DNA of 64,000 nucleotides from JANLYC01 sp963750495 (GCA_963750495.1 CAVVQV010000017.1:71906-135905); one strand, 5' to 3'; counted from the first letter of the stretch, positions 7,658 to 15,703 are shown. Numbers and translations are program-made. Notes: generated from the sequence alone by a model not told the origin.

Positions 7658-8590
7658 ATGGCGCCGCTGATCGACGAGCTGACCGAGGCGAACGCGGCCA
7701 TCCTCGGCGAGTACGAGCGTCATCTGGTGTCTGAGCGGAACCTCTCCCCGCATTCCGTGCGCGCCTATCTCGGCGACGTAGCCGATCTGCTCGAGCACCT
7801 GCAACGCCTGGGCTGCGCCGGCCTCGGTGACGCGGACCTTCGCTCGCTCCGCAGTTGGCTCGCGAAGCAGCAGACGCTGGGCAGGTCCCGCACCACCCTC
7901 GCTCGCCGGGCCACGGCGGCGCGGGTCTTCACCGCGTGGGCGTTCAGGACCGGACGAGCACCGCGCGACGCGGGTGCTCAGCTCGGCAGCCCCAAACCGC
8001 ACCGCACACTGCCGGAGGCGCTGACTGCGGACGATGCCCGGGCGCTGCTCGACCAGGCTGGTGAGCTGGCCGCCGCCACGGGACCGATGGGCCTGCGAGA
8101 CGCAGCCATCCTGGAAGTCCTGTACGCAACAGGTGTGCGAGTCGGGGAGCTCACCGGCCTCGACGTCGATGACGTTGACCACGATCGTCGGGTGGTGCGG
8201 GTCTTCGGGAAGGGGCGCAAGGAGCGCGCGGTGCCCTATGGCGTGCCGGCGGCGGACGCGCTCGACCGGTGGCTCGGCACGGGCCGGCCCGGACTGGTGC
8301 GGTCAGGAAGCGGGCCGGCTCTGTTCCTGGGTGCACGCGGGGGACGCATCGACCCGCGCACCGTGCGGACGATGGTGCACCGGCGGCTGGCAGACATCCC
8401 CGGAGCCCCTGACCTCGGCCCGCACGGGTTGCGCCACTCAGCGGCCACGCACCTCCTCGAAGGGGGAGCGGACCTCAGGACCGTGCAGGAGCTGCTCGGA
8501 CACGCGTCGCTCGCCACCACCCAGATCTATACGCACGTCACCACGGAGCGCTTGCGAGCGGCCTACCGTCAGGCCCACCCGCGCGCCTGA
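7658..8590 (+). CDS. xerC: Tyrosine recombinase XerC
   Basis: Site-specific recombinase that resolves chromosome dimers at dif. The N-terminal SAM-like DNA-binding domain (about 10-100) is followed by the catalytic domain with Arg161 (ATGVRVGEL), Lys185 (FGKGRKER), His256 and Arg259 (GPHGLRHSAA), His282 (LLGHASLATTQ) and the nucleophile Tyr291 (IYTHV). Length (310 aa) and the complete active site mark it as the housekeeping enzyme, not an integrase. Its last 153 nt are also read on the opposite strand by the neighbouring peptidase gene. Confidence 0.94.
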   Translation: MAPLIDELTEANAAILGEYERHLVSERNLSPHSVRAYLGDVADLLEHLQRLGCAGLGDADLRSLRSWLAKQQTLGRSRTTLARRATAARVFTAWAFRTGRAPRDAGAQLGSPKPHRTLPEALTADDARALLDQAGELAAATGPMGLRDAAILEVLYATGVRVGELTGLDVDDVDHDRRVVRVFGKGRKERAVPYGVPAADALDRWLGTGRPGLVRSGSGPALFLGARGGRIDPRTVRTMVHRRLADIPGAPDLGPHGLRHSAATHLLEGGADLRTVQELLGHASLATTQIYTHVTTERLRAAYRQAHPRA

Positions 8591-9229
8591 CGACAGCGCC
8601 TCGGTCAGGGCCCGCCACTCCTGCCGTCGCTGTGGTGGCCGCAGCTCGCCTGGCGCGCCCACGCCCTCGCTCGGAGGCGGTTGGAGCGGCTTGAGCCGGA
8701 TCTCCACGCCGCCGAGCAGCGCCAAGGGGTCGAGGTACTGCTGGTCACGCCGTGCCCCGAGATGCAGGCACGTTGCCGGTAGGCAGTGCGACCCCACCTG
8801 GGTGAGACGCCCCAGTGCCTCCCCGACGTCGATGTGGTCGCCGGCGCGCACGCTTGGCACCACCGGCTGGTAGGTCGACCGGAGTTCGCCGTGACGGACG
8901 GCGACGACGCCGCGGCCACCGACGTACCCCGCGAAGCTCACGGTGCCGTCGTCGACGGCGAGGACCGCCTCGCCGACCCGCCCGGTGAGATCGACGCCGC
9001 GGTGACCCGGGCCCCACGGGTCGGTCGGCGGCTCGAAACCACGCTCGACTGCCGGCGTGGGCTGCAGCGGCCACTGCCACGTACCGGCGCCCCCCTCGGT
9101 GGCTGCGCCTGCCATCAGCAGAGTCCAGCCGGCGGGAGCGAGCGTCAGCACCACGAGGAGAAGCGCCAGTGGCGCCGACGTCAGGAGGGTGAGCAGCAGG
9201 CGCTGTCCAGGTCGAATCGTGGAGGTCAT
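8438..9229 (-). CDS. M23 family metallopeptidase, secreted or membrane-anchored
   Basis: Putative peptidoglycan endopeptidase (LytM/peptidase M23). The N-terminus has a membrane or signal segment (residues 11-35). The peptidase domain has HRGVD (His76, Asp80) and CLHLG (His156) as zinc ligands; the first His of the usual HxH is Cys here. The expected family C-terminus is near YLDPLALLGGVEIRL, but the frame runs on for about 80 Gln/Pro/Arg-rich residues, the last 50 antisense to xerC. I chose the ATG that places the hydrophobic segment at the N-terminus; the longer open frame upstream looks non-coding. The location between xerC and rpsB is typical. Confidence 0.85.
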   Translation of the reverse strand: MTSTIRPGQRLLLTLLTSAPLALLLVVLTLAPAGWTLLMAGAATEGGAGTWQWPLQPTPAVERGFEPPTDPWGPGHRGVDLTGRVGEAVLAVDDGTVSFAGYVGGRGVVAVRHGELRSTYQPVVPSVRAGDHIDVGEALGRLTQVGSHCLPATCLHLGARRDQQYLDPLALLGGVEIRLKPLQPPPSEGVGAPGELRPPQRRQEWRALTEALSSGARVGLTVGRSQALRGDVRIDLGGGERRVSEQLLHGPEVRSPFEEVRGR

Positions 9230-9327
9230 CCGGCCAGCCTGAGGGGACGTGGTCGCGAGGGCGCGGGGCCCGCCCCGGCAGTGGACAGACGGCCCTGACC
9301 AGCCAGCCTGTGGAGCGGGTTTGCCGG

Positions 9328-9357
9328 TTCGATTAGCAGCCCGGATTCCACTACACT
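9328..9357 (+). promoter_or_regulatory. Candidate rpsB promoter
   Basis: TACACT at 9352-9357 is a good actinobacterial -10 element. TTCGAT at 9328-9333, with an 18-nt spacer, is a weak -35. Transcription would start near 9364. Confidence 0.5.
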
Positions 9358-9366
9358 GACGGCAGC

Positions 9367-9419
9367 GACCCGTCCATGCGGGTCGACTTCGCACGCCCAC
9401 CGACCGCAGCCAGCTGCGG
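9367..9419 (+). promoter_or_regulatory. Two hairpins in the rpsB leader RNA
   Basis: GACCCG/CGGGTC (6-nt loop) and CCGCAG/CTGCGG (4-nt loop) are perfect stems at the 5' end of the predicted transcript. They could form an S2-binding autoregulatory leader; this is inferred from position only. Confidence 0.35.
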
Positions 9420-9592
9420 GCGAGCGCCGTGGTCTCCTCCGGGAGTGGCGTTCGCGTGAGCGTCAGGGTTCCGTCCGGACCGCGTTCCTCGACCACGTCG
9501 GGTCACGGTGCAGGCGGGACGACCAACCGAACCGCGGTGTCCAACACCGCACAGAGGTGCTCGCACGCGAGCACCAAGGAGGAATCTCGCAC

Positions 9593-10624
9593 ATGGCCGT
9601 CGTGACCATGCGCCAGCTGCTCGAGAGCGGCGTCCACTTCGGGCACCAGACCCGTCGTTGGAACCCGAAGATGAAGCGATTCATCATGACCGAGCGCAAC
9701 GGCATCTACATCATCGACCTGCAGCAGTCGCTCGCCTACATCGACCGCGGGTACGCGTTCATCAAGAGCGCGGTGGCATCCGGCGGAAACGTCTTGTTCG
9801 TCGGCACCAAGAAGCAGGCGCAAGAGGCGATCTCCGAGCAGGCCAAGCGCGTCGGCATGCCGTTCGTCAACCAGCGCTGGCTCGGCGGCATGCTCACCAA
9901 CTTCCAGACGGTTCACCAGCGTTTGCAGCGCCTCAAGGAGCTCGAGGAGATCAACTTCGACGATGTGGCTGGATCCAGCCGCACCAAGAAGGAGCTCCTC
10001 CAGATGAAGCGTGAGAAGGACAAGCTCGACCGCACGCTCGGCGGCATCCGAGACATGGCCCGGGTTCCCGCGGCCGTCTGGATCGTCGACACCAACAAGG
10101 AACACCTCGCCGTCGACGAGGCCCGCAAGCTCGGTATCCCGATCGTCGCCATCCTCGACAGCAACTGCGACCCCGACGTCGTCGACTACCCGATTCCGGG
10201 CAACGACGACGCGATCCGGTCGGTGACGCTGCTGACGCGCGTGGTCGCTGATGCCGTGGCCGAGGGGCTCATGGCCCGCGCCGGTGTCAAGAGCGGTGCC
10301 GAGGTGACCGGTGAGGAGCTGGGCGCCGAGGAGCCGCTGGCCGAATGGGAGCGCGAGCTGCTCGGCGGTCAGGCCGACGAGTCAGCCGCGCAAGCCACCG
10401 GCGTCGACACCGCAACGACCGAGACGCCCGCTGCCGAGTCGACTGGCGCTGCGGTCGAGGCGTCCGAACAGCCGGCACCCGAAGCTGTGGACGCCGTTTC
10501 CGCATCGGCTGCCGAGACCGAGACCCCTGCCGCTGAGGCGCCTGCCGCTGAGGCGCCTGCCGCTGAGGCGCCTGCCGCTGAGGCGCCTGCCGCTGAGGCG
10601 GGCGACGACAGCACGACTGCCTGA
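9593..10624 (+). CDS. rpsB: 30S ribosomal protein S2 with extended C-terminus
   Basis: uS2 of the small subunit. The core (1-250) is standard: MRQLLESGVHFGHQTRRWNPKM, FVGTKKQAQ, QRWLGGMLTNF, PAAVWIVDTNKEHLAV and IPGNDDAIRSV. At 343 residues it is much longer than the usual 230-300 because of an acidic, Ala/Glu/Pro/Thr-rich tail that includes five PAAEA units encoded by a perfect 15-bp tandem repeat. Such tails occur in actinobacterial S2 but vary in length. The ATG is the family start and has a strong AAGGAGG. Confidence 0.97.
   Translation: MAVVTMRQLLESGVHFGHQTRRWNPKMKRFIMTERNGIYIIDLQQSLAYIDRGYAFIKSAVASGGNVLFVGTKKQAQEAISEQAKRVGMPFVNQRWLGGMLTNFQTVHQRLQRLKELEEINFDDVAGSSRTKKELLQMKREKDKLDRTLGGIRDMARVPAAVWIVDTNKEHLAVDEARKLGIPIVAILDSNCDPDVVDYPIPGNDDAIRSVTLLTRVVADAVAEGLMARAGVKSGAEVTGEELGAEEPLAEWERELLGGQADESAAQATGVDTATTETPAAESTGAAVEASEQPAPEAVDAVSASAAETETPAAEAPAAEAPAAEAPAAEAPAAEAGDDSTTA
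10526..10600 (+). repeat. 15-bp tandem repeat, five copies, in rpsB tail
   Basis: CCTGCCGCTGAGGCG is repeated five times without mismatch, in frame, encoding the PAAEA units of the S2 C-terminal extension. Confidence 0.92.
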
Positions 10625-10720
10625 TCCCTGGTCGGTGACCCGCCCACGGCTACACCGACCTGTTCAGCTCGCCCGACCACCGCGCGGAGGCCGGGCAGCT
10701 TCACAGCCAGCCGGACATCG

Positions 10721-10749
10721 AGGAGGTCGCCCCACGCGGGCGACCTCCT
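10721..10749 (+). terminator. Strong hairpin between rpsB and tsf (attenuator-like)
   Basis: AGGAGGTCGCCC and GGGCGACCTCCT form a perfect 12-bp stem with a 5-nt loop, 56 nt before tsf. There is no U-tract. Streptomyces carries an attenuator-like structure in the same intergenic spot, so partial termination that lowers tsf relative to rpsB is plausible. The 5' arm also contains an AGGAGG that the stem would hide. Confidence 0.6.
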
Positions 10750-10804
10750 GGTCCAGACCACGATGAGTTCTCACGTTTGTGCACGGCGCAAGGAACGGAT
10801 GAAG

Positions 10805-11620
10805 ATGGCTATCACCGCCGCAGATGTCAAGAAACTTCGCGACGCCACGGGCGCCGGGATGATGGATTCCAAGAAGGCTCTCGAAGAGGCTGAGGGCGAC
10901 TTCGACAAGGCTGTCGAGGTGCTCCGCGTCAAGGGCGCCGCCAAGGCAGCGAAGCGGGGCGCCGAGCGCACCGCCTCGTCCGGCCTGGTCGCGAGCTCGG
11001 GCGGGTCGCTCGTCGAGCTCAACTCCGAGACCGACTTCGTCGCCAAGTCTGACGGGTTCATCGCTCTTGCCGACGAGATCGTCGCCGCCGCCGAGAACTC
11101 CCAGGCCGCCGATGCCGCGACCCTCAGCGCGGTCGCTCTTCCCAGTGGCAAGACCGTCGCGGAGGCCATCGAGGCCCTCGCCTCCGTCATCGGCGAGAAG
11201 ATCGAGCTCGGCCGGGTTGCCTATTTCGACGGAAATGCGACCACCTACATGCATCGTCGTTCCAGCGACCTGCCGCCGGCTGTCGGCGTCATGGTGGCGT
11301 TCGATGGCGACAACGAGGACGCCGCCCGCGGGATCGCCATGCAGATCGCCGCGATGCGCCCGCAGTTCGTCTCCCGGGACGAGGTGCCGGCCGACGTCGT
11401 CGAGAAGGAGCGCATGATCGCTGAGGCGACGGCTCGCGAGGAGGGCAAGCCGGAGCAGGCGCTGCCCAAGATCATCGAGGGGCGTCTGAACGGCTTCTTC
11501 AAGGACGTCGTCCTGCTCGACCAGCCGTCGGTGCAGGACAGCAAGAAGTCGGTCAAGGCTGTACTCGAGGACGCCGGAGTGACCGTGACCCGGTTCGCGC
11601 GCTTCGAAGTGGGCCAGTAG
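10805..11620 (+). CDS. tsf: Elongation factor Ts
   Basis: Guanine-nucleotide exchange factor that recycles EF-Tu. The 271-residue protein begins MAITAADVKKLRDATGAGMMD, the family N-terminus, followed by SKKALEEAEGDFDKAVEVLR and the core motifs LVELNSETDFVAKSD and MQIAAMRPQFVSRDEVP. An in-frame ATG two codons upstream is a possible alternative start, but the chosen one matches the family. It sits 180 nt after rpsB, separated by a strong hairpin. Confidence 0.97.
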   Translation: MAITAADVKKLRDATGAGMMDSKKALEEAEGDFDKAVEVLRVKGAAKAAKRGAERTASSGLVASSGGSLVELNSETDFVAKSDGFIALADEIVAAAENSQAADAATLSAVALPSGKTVAEAIEALASVIGEKIELGRVAYFDGNATTYMHRRSSDLPPAVGVMVAFDGDNEDAARGIAMQIAAMRPQFVSRDEVPADVVEKERMIAEATAREEGKPEQALPKIIEGRLNGFFKDVVLLDQPSVQDSKKSVKAVLEDAGVTVTRFARFEVGQ

Positions 11621-11666
11621 GTTCTGACCAACCGCCCAGATCGTCGACCGCCCAGGAGGCCGGATC

Positions 11667-12458
11667 GTGGAACCGACTGACCCCGTCAGTGCAGGGGGCA
11701 CAGGAGACCCAGGAGCCGAGCCGGTCTCGCCGTCCGGCCACCAGGCCACGCCGTACCGACGGGTGCTGCTGAAGCTCTCCGGTGAGGTCTTCGGCGGGGG
11801 CCAGGTGGGTGTCGACCCTGACGTCGTGCACACCGTCGCGAAGGAGATCGCGAGTGCCGCACGTGAGGGTGTGCAGATCGCCATCGTGCTCGGCGGTGGC
11901 AACTTCTTCCGCGGCGCCGAGCTCCAGCAGCGAGGGATGGAACGTGCCCGTGCTGACTACATGGGGATGCTCGGCATCGTGATGAACTGTCTCGCGCTGC
12001 AGGACTTCCTCGAGAAGCAAGGGATCGAGACGCGGGTGCAGACCGCGATCACGATGGGCCAGGTCGCAGAGCCCTACATCCCCCGGCGTGCCATCCGGCA
12101 CCTCGAGAAGGGCCGCGTCGTGATCTTCGGCGCCGGTGCGGGCATGCCGTTCTTCTCGACCGACACCGTTGCGGTCCAGCGAGCGCTGGAAACCAAGTGC
12201 GAAGTCGTGCTGATGGGCAAGAACGGCGTCGACGGCGTCTACACCGCAGATCCACGTAAGGACCCGTCCGCCACCAAGATCGACCGGCTGACGTACTCCG
12301 ACGCCCTGCAGCAGGGCCTGCGGGTGGCCGATGCCACGGCGTTCGCGCTGTGCATGGAGAACAAGCTCCCGATGGTCGTGTTCGGCATGGCGGGTGACGG
12401 CGCGATCGCGCGGGCCGTCCTAGGTGAGAAGATCGGCACGTACGTCGGCTCGGACTGA
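11667..12458 (+). CDS. pyrH: UMP kinase (uridylate kinase)
   Basis: Phosphorylates UMP to UDP in pyrimidine nucleotide synthesis. The amino-acid-kinase fold is shown by YRRVLLKLSGEVFGG, IVLGGGNFFRG, ADYMGMLGIVMNCLALQD, GAGAGMPFFSTD and LMGKNGVDGVYTADP. The N-terminal ~28 residues before the first strand are variable and Gly/Pro-rich. The GTG start has AGGAGG upstream with good spacing. Position between tsf and frr is conserved across bacteria. Confidence 0.97.
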   Translation: MEPTDPVSAGGTGDPGAEPVSPSGHQATPYRRVLLKLSGEVFGGGQVGVDPDVVHTVAKEIASAAREGVQIAIVLGGGNFFRGAELQQRGMERARADYMGMLGIVMNCLALQDFLEKQGIETRVQTAITMGQVAEPYIPRRAIRHLEKGRVVIFGAGAGMPFFSTDTVAVQRALETKCEVVLMGKNGVDGVYTADPRKDPSATKIDRLTYSDALQQGLRVADATAFALCMENKLPMVVFGMAGDGAIARAVLGEKIGTYVGSD

Positions 12459-12523
12459 CAGCCGGCCGTACCCACGACGGCGGTGGTGCGCAGCCACGAC
12501 CGCGATGACGAAGGAGCTCAGGC

Positions 12524-13081
12524 GTGATTGACCAGACCTTGCGCGAGGCCGACCAGAAGATGACCAAGGCGGTCGAGGTGGCCAAGGACGACTTCGCCTC
12601 GATCCGGACCGGGCGCGCCCACCCGGCCATGTTCAACAAGCTGACGGCCGACTACTACGGCACGCCGACCCCGATCCAGCAGCTGGCGTCGTTCAGCAAC
12701 CCAGAGCCACGGGTCGTGACCATCAACGCGTACGACAAGCAGGCGCTCGCCGCTATCGAGAAGGCCATTCGCGACTCCGACCTCGGCGTCAACCCGACCA
12801 ACACGGGTGACAACCTCCGTGTCAGCATGCCGGAGCTCACCGAGGAACGACGCAAGGAGTACATCAAGCTCGCCAAGGCGAAGGCCGAGGATGGCCGGGT
12901 CTCGGTCCGCAACATTCGGCGCCATGCCAAGCAGACCCTCGAGCGCGGGCAGAAGGACGGCGAGGTCAGCGAGGACGAGGTCAGCGGCGCCGAGAAGCGA
13001 CTGGACGGCATGACCAAGAAGCACGTCGACGAGATCGACGAGCTGCTCAAGCACAAGGAAGCAGAGCTGCTCGAGGTCTGA
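12524..13081 (+). CDS. frr: Ribosome recycling factor
   Basis: Splits post-termination ribosomes together with EF-G. The 185-residue chain shows the two-domain L-shaped RRF pattern: a helical arm starting TLREADQKMTKAVEVAKDDFASIRTGRAHP, the domain II strand GTPTPIQQLA and SNPEPRVVTI, and the returning helices LTEERRKEYIKLAKAKAEDGRVSVRNIRR. GTG start with AAGGAG 7 nt upstream. It lies between pyrH and cdsA as usual. Confidence 0.97.
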   Translation: MIDQTLREADQKMTKAVEVAKDDFASIRTGRAHPAMFNKLTADYYGTPTPIQQLASFSNPEPRVVTINAYDKQALAAIEKAIRDSDLGVNPTNTGDNLRVSMPELTEERRKEYIKLAKAKAEDGRVSVRNIRRHAKQTLERGQKDGEVSEDEVSGAEKRLDGMTKKHVDEIDELLKHKEAELLEV

Positions 13082-13101
13082 CCCCAGACCTCTCCGAGCA
13101 C

Positions 13102-13947
13102 ATGCAGACCTTGTCCACCGACACGACACCGCCAAAGAGCCGAGCCGGGCGCGACCTCCCGGCGTCGATCGCGGTCTCGATCGCGCTCGTCGCCCTGATC
13201 GTGGTCTCCCTCGCCTTCTTCAAGGACCTGTTCCTCGTCGTGGTGGTGGGGGCCGTCCTCGTCGCGCTGTGGGAGTTCGGCCGGGCGCTGGCTCGCAACG
13301 GCACCTGGATGCCCACGATCCCCTTGTGGATCGGTGCCGTCGGCATGATCGTGGGCGCCTACTACGGGGGGCCGGACGTCCTCGTGGTGGCACTGGCCGC
13401 GACCTCCCTCATCTGCATCCTGTGGCGGATGACCCGCGGTCAGGAGGGCTTCGTCCGCGACGTCACCGCCACGATCTTCTGCTTGGTCTACGTCCCGTTC
13501 CTGGCGTCGTTCGTGGCGCTGCTGCTCGCCCCGGACGACGGCGTCCGGCGGGTGTTGACCTTCATCGCCGTCACCGCCGCCTCCGACATCGGGGGGTACG
13601 CCGTGGGGGTCCTCTTCGGTCGCCACCCGATGTCGCCCAGGATCAGTCCGAAGAAGTCGTGGGAGGGTCTCGCGGGGTCGACTGTCGCCTGTATCGGCGC
13701 CGGCGTGGCCTCGATGGTGTGGCTGGTCGACGGTGACTGGTGGGTCGGCGTGGTGCTCGGCCTGGTCGTCGCTGTGGCCGCAACGCTGGGAGACCTGGCC
13801 GAGTCACTGATCAAGCGCGATCTCGGCATCAAGGACATGAGCAACGTGCTGCCTGGTCACGGCGGGATCATGGACCGCCTTGATTCGCTCCTGGCCACGG
13901 TCTCGGTCGTCTGGCTCGTGCTGCACTTCCTGCTGACCGCCGTCTGA
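13102..13947 (+). CDS. cdsA: Phosphatidate cytidylyltransferase
   Basis: Integral membrane enzyme that makes CDP-diacylglycerol from phosphatidate and CTP, the branch point of phospholipid synthesis. The 281-residue protein has about seven to eight hydrophobic segments and the signature near residues 240-268, SLIKRDLGIKDMSNVLPG followed by HGGIMDRLDS, which carries the conserved Lys-Asp and Asp residues. It follows frr by 20 nt. Confidence 0.95.
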   Translation: MQTLSTDTTPPKSRAGRDLPASIAVSIALVALIVVSLAFFKDLFLVVVVGAVLVALWEFGRALARNGTWMPTIPLWIGAVGMIVGAYYGGPDVLVVALAATSLICILWRMTRGQEGFVRDVTATIFCLVYVPFLASFVALLLAPDDGVRRVLTFIAVTAASDIGGYAVGVLFGRHPMSPRISPKKSWEGLAGSTVACIGAGVASMVWLVDGDWWVGVVLGLVVAVAATLGDLAESLIKRDLGIKDMSNVLPGHGGIMDRLDSLLATVSVVWLVLHFLLTAV

Positions 13948-13954
13948 GAGCTCG

Positions 13955-14638
13955 TCAGCCCCGAGGTACCGGCCGTGGGTTGCTGGCGATCACGACGGTG
14001 TTGCTGAGGTAGATCTGACCGTTGTAGTCGGCGCACGTGACGATCGCGAGTCGCTCCGGCCCGGTCTGGTCGAAGACCCGGCCGGCCTTGGACGCGAGCA
14101 GACCCTTCCGGTAGGTCCTGACCGACGTGATCGTGTAGCGAAGGTTCTGCCGGCTCCGCTGCAGAGTCACCCGGTCCCCGACGTGGACTGCGGCGAGGTT
14201 GTCCAGCGCCCCGCCGCCGGTATGCACCGTGTGTCCGGTGATGATCGTTGTGCCGTAGCCGTCACCGGGTCGCGCACCGGCCGCCCACCAGCCGACGGTC
14301 GTGTAGTCCGACGGCGGTGTCAGGATCAGCGAACCGTCGGTGCCGATCGGTGACACCGCCGCTCCGACGCCGATGCTCGGGAGCACGAGGCGCTGCGGTG
14401 GGGTGTGCAACAGGCGCGGTTGCCGCTGGGGCTTGGAGCTGTCGGCTCGGTGGTGCTTCTTCGCCATGTGCGGTGAAGGGCCGGGCCGTCCAGGAAGGTG
14501 CTTCTGGGCGGCACCGATCTTCGGATCGGGCTTGGCATCGGCGATGCTCGCCGATCCGTCATGCCAGGTGATGGCAGACAGACCGGCGAGCGCCAGACCG
14601 ACAAGTACTACGAGCGGGGCGTAGACCCTACGCCTCAT
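13955..14638 (-). CDS. Class F-type sortase
   Basis: Membrane-anchored cysteine transpeptidase-like protein. An N-terminal membrane segment (residues 6-24), a basic Pro-rich linker (35-80) and a sortase domain follow, with the catalytic His136 in TGHTVH and Cys202 in AIVTCADYNG. In many class F enzymes an Arg follows in a Y-R-x-N-x-V motif; here the corresponding stretch is YLSNTVV, with Leu211 at that place, so activity or class is uncertain. The ATG at 14638 overlaps the end of the upstream gene by 11 nt; a GTG three codons earlier is possible. The neighbour is a secreted, C-terminally anchored protein and therefore a candidate substrate. Confidence 0.8.
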   Translation of the reverse strand: MRRRVYAPLVVLVGLALAGLSAITWHDGSASIADAKPDPKIGAAQKHLPGRPGPSPHMAKKHHRADSSKPQRQPRLLHTPPQRLVLPSIGVGAAVSPIGTDGSLILTPPSDYTTVGWWAAGARPGDGYGTTIITGHTVHTGGGALDNLAAVHVGDRVTLQRSRQNLRYTITSVRTYRKGLLASKAGRVFDQTGPERLAIVTCADYNGQIYLSNTVVIASNPRPVPRG

Positions 14639-15305
14639 GCTGTCCACGACGGCGCATCAGCGCGAACGCTCCGCTCGCCGCGATGGCCAGGCCACCGAGG
14701 ATGCCGAGCGCTGACAGGACGTGCGAGGAGGAGCCGCCGCTCGCCGGGGGACCGCTGATCCCGGCCTCGACGGCGGTGGGAACCGGCCGGGTGCTCTCGG
14801 TCGGCAGCACGTTCGTGGTCGTTGTGCGGGTCGACTCAGAAGGCAGCACCGGGGTGGTCTCTGTCGTCTGCGTCGTCGTCGGGGCCGTGGTGGGCACGGT
14901 CGTCGGGTGCGTCTCGTTCGTGTCGCAGCTCACGATGCCGACAGCAGCCTCGAAGAGCTGCTGGGGAGCCATGTACGTGACAAAGACGTCGCTCGACGCT
15001 GTGACACCGGCACCGGGTGAGGTGAAGGACCACGTGAAGTCGCCGGTCTGCACTCCGGGCTGGGTGACACCGTTGACGCTCAAGGTGGCGCTGCTGGCCA
15101 TGGTCGGGCCGGCCAGGTTGAACTCCCACGTCAGGATGCCGTCCTCGCAGGGCAGGAACTCAGCTCCTGCTCCGCCCCAGGCCTGCGTGTAGCTGGAGTC
15201 GTCGAGGGCCGCGGGGGCTGTGTTCGCGGAAGCCTGAGACAGTGCGCCGAAGCCGGCGATGACGATCGCGACGGCTGCGGCGAGGAAGTACACCATGCGT
15301 TTCAT
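14628..15305 (-). CDS. Secreted Thr/Pro-rich protein with C-terminal membrane anchor
   Basis: I do not recognise a named family. The 225-residue protein has a signal peptide (1-28, ending ASA), a probable beta-rich domain (35-135, with two cysteines) and a Thr/Pro/Ser-rich stalk (137-185) that contains two related LP(T/S)ESTR segments. After that come GPPASGG, a hydrophobic helix and the basic tail MRRRGQHEA. The stalk-motif-helix-basic-tail order is that of a sortase-anchored wall protein, but no LPxTG is present; PPASG may be the sorting site. It overlaps the downstream sortase gene, so the pair is probably one operon. A GGGGGAT Shine-Dalgarno-like stretch precedes the ATG. Confidence 0.75.
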   Translation of the reverse strand: MKRMVYFLAAAVAIVIAGFGALSQASANTAPAALDDSSYTQAWGGAGAEFLPCEDGILTWEFNLAGPTMASSATLSVNGVTQPGVQTGDFTWSFTSPGAGVTASSDVFVTYMAPQQLFEAAVGIVSCDTNETHPTTVPTTAPTTTQTTETTPVLPSESTRTTTTNVLPTESTRPVPTAVEAGISGPPASGGSSSHVLSALGILGGLAIAASGAFALMRRRGQHEA

Positions 15306-15703
15306 CTGACATCCCCCAAAAAGGACCGAGAACGGTTCGTGGATACGACCACGAATGAGTGAGAGCGCCTAGCGTACGGGACGTCATGGCAGGTGACACC
15401 GGGGTATTCCAGGAAATCATCCTTTCTCATACACACGGTGATTGTGTCGTCACGCAAACGGGGATATGGATGACATCGGCCGCGTCCTGGCCGTGGTCCG
15501 ATGGGCCTCAGGCACCTACGAGGGAAGGGGATCCGGCTGGTTCGGGCGTCCGGCTCCGCCGCCCGACAGGCCGTCCTGAAGGCCCCACGTCAGACCAACC
15601 GTGCTCTATTTAACGGACTGTTGCGACGCATTTACCCTAGGTAATATTCTTCAATTCAACACACTGTGACCGCGCAATAACTAAAGGTGAAATAAATGCG
15701 GGG
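15306..15703. other. Long intergenic region with an AT-rich stretch
   Basis: No gene is supported here. On the minus strand a TACGCT about 65 nt upstream of the secreted-protein gene may be its promoter. The part from about 15605 to 15700 is far richer in A and T than its surroundings and contains the inverted repeat TTACC-CTA-GGTAA near 15630-15645. It may hold further promoter elements or a remnant of foreign DNA. Confidence 0.5.
15337..15356 (-). promoter_or_regulatory. Perfect inverted repeat upstream of the secreted protein
   Basis: TTCGTGG and CCACGAA are perfect 7-bp arms around a 6-nt centre, ending about 31 nt before the start codon. It would lie in the 5' UTR as a hairpin or act as an operator. 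Confidence 0.45.

Larger units (their letters stand above)
9230..9592 (+). other. Intergenic region and long rpsB leader
   Basis: This 363-nt gap holds no convincing gene. It contains the rpsB promoter and a roughly 230-nt untranslated leader with at least two perfect hairpins (9367-9384 and 9404-9419). AAGGAGG lies 10 nt before the rpsB ATG. Confidence 0.6.

Noticed and set aside
9320..9340. Possible tRNA because of a GGTTCGATT string
   Set aside because: No cloverleaf can be formed around it; it lies at the rpsB promoter.
15359..15613. Small plus-strand frame in the sortase-hydrolase gap
   Set aside because: No ribosome-binding site, no domain and ordinary antisense-like composition.
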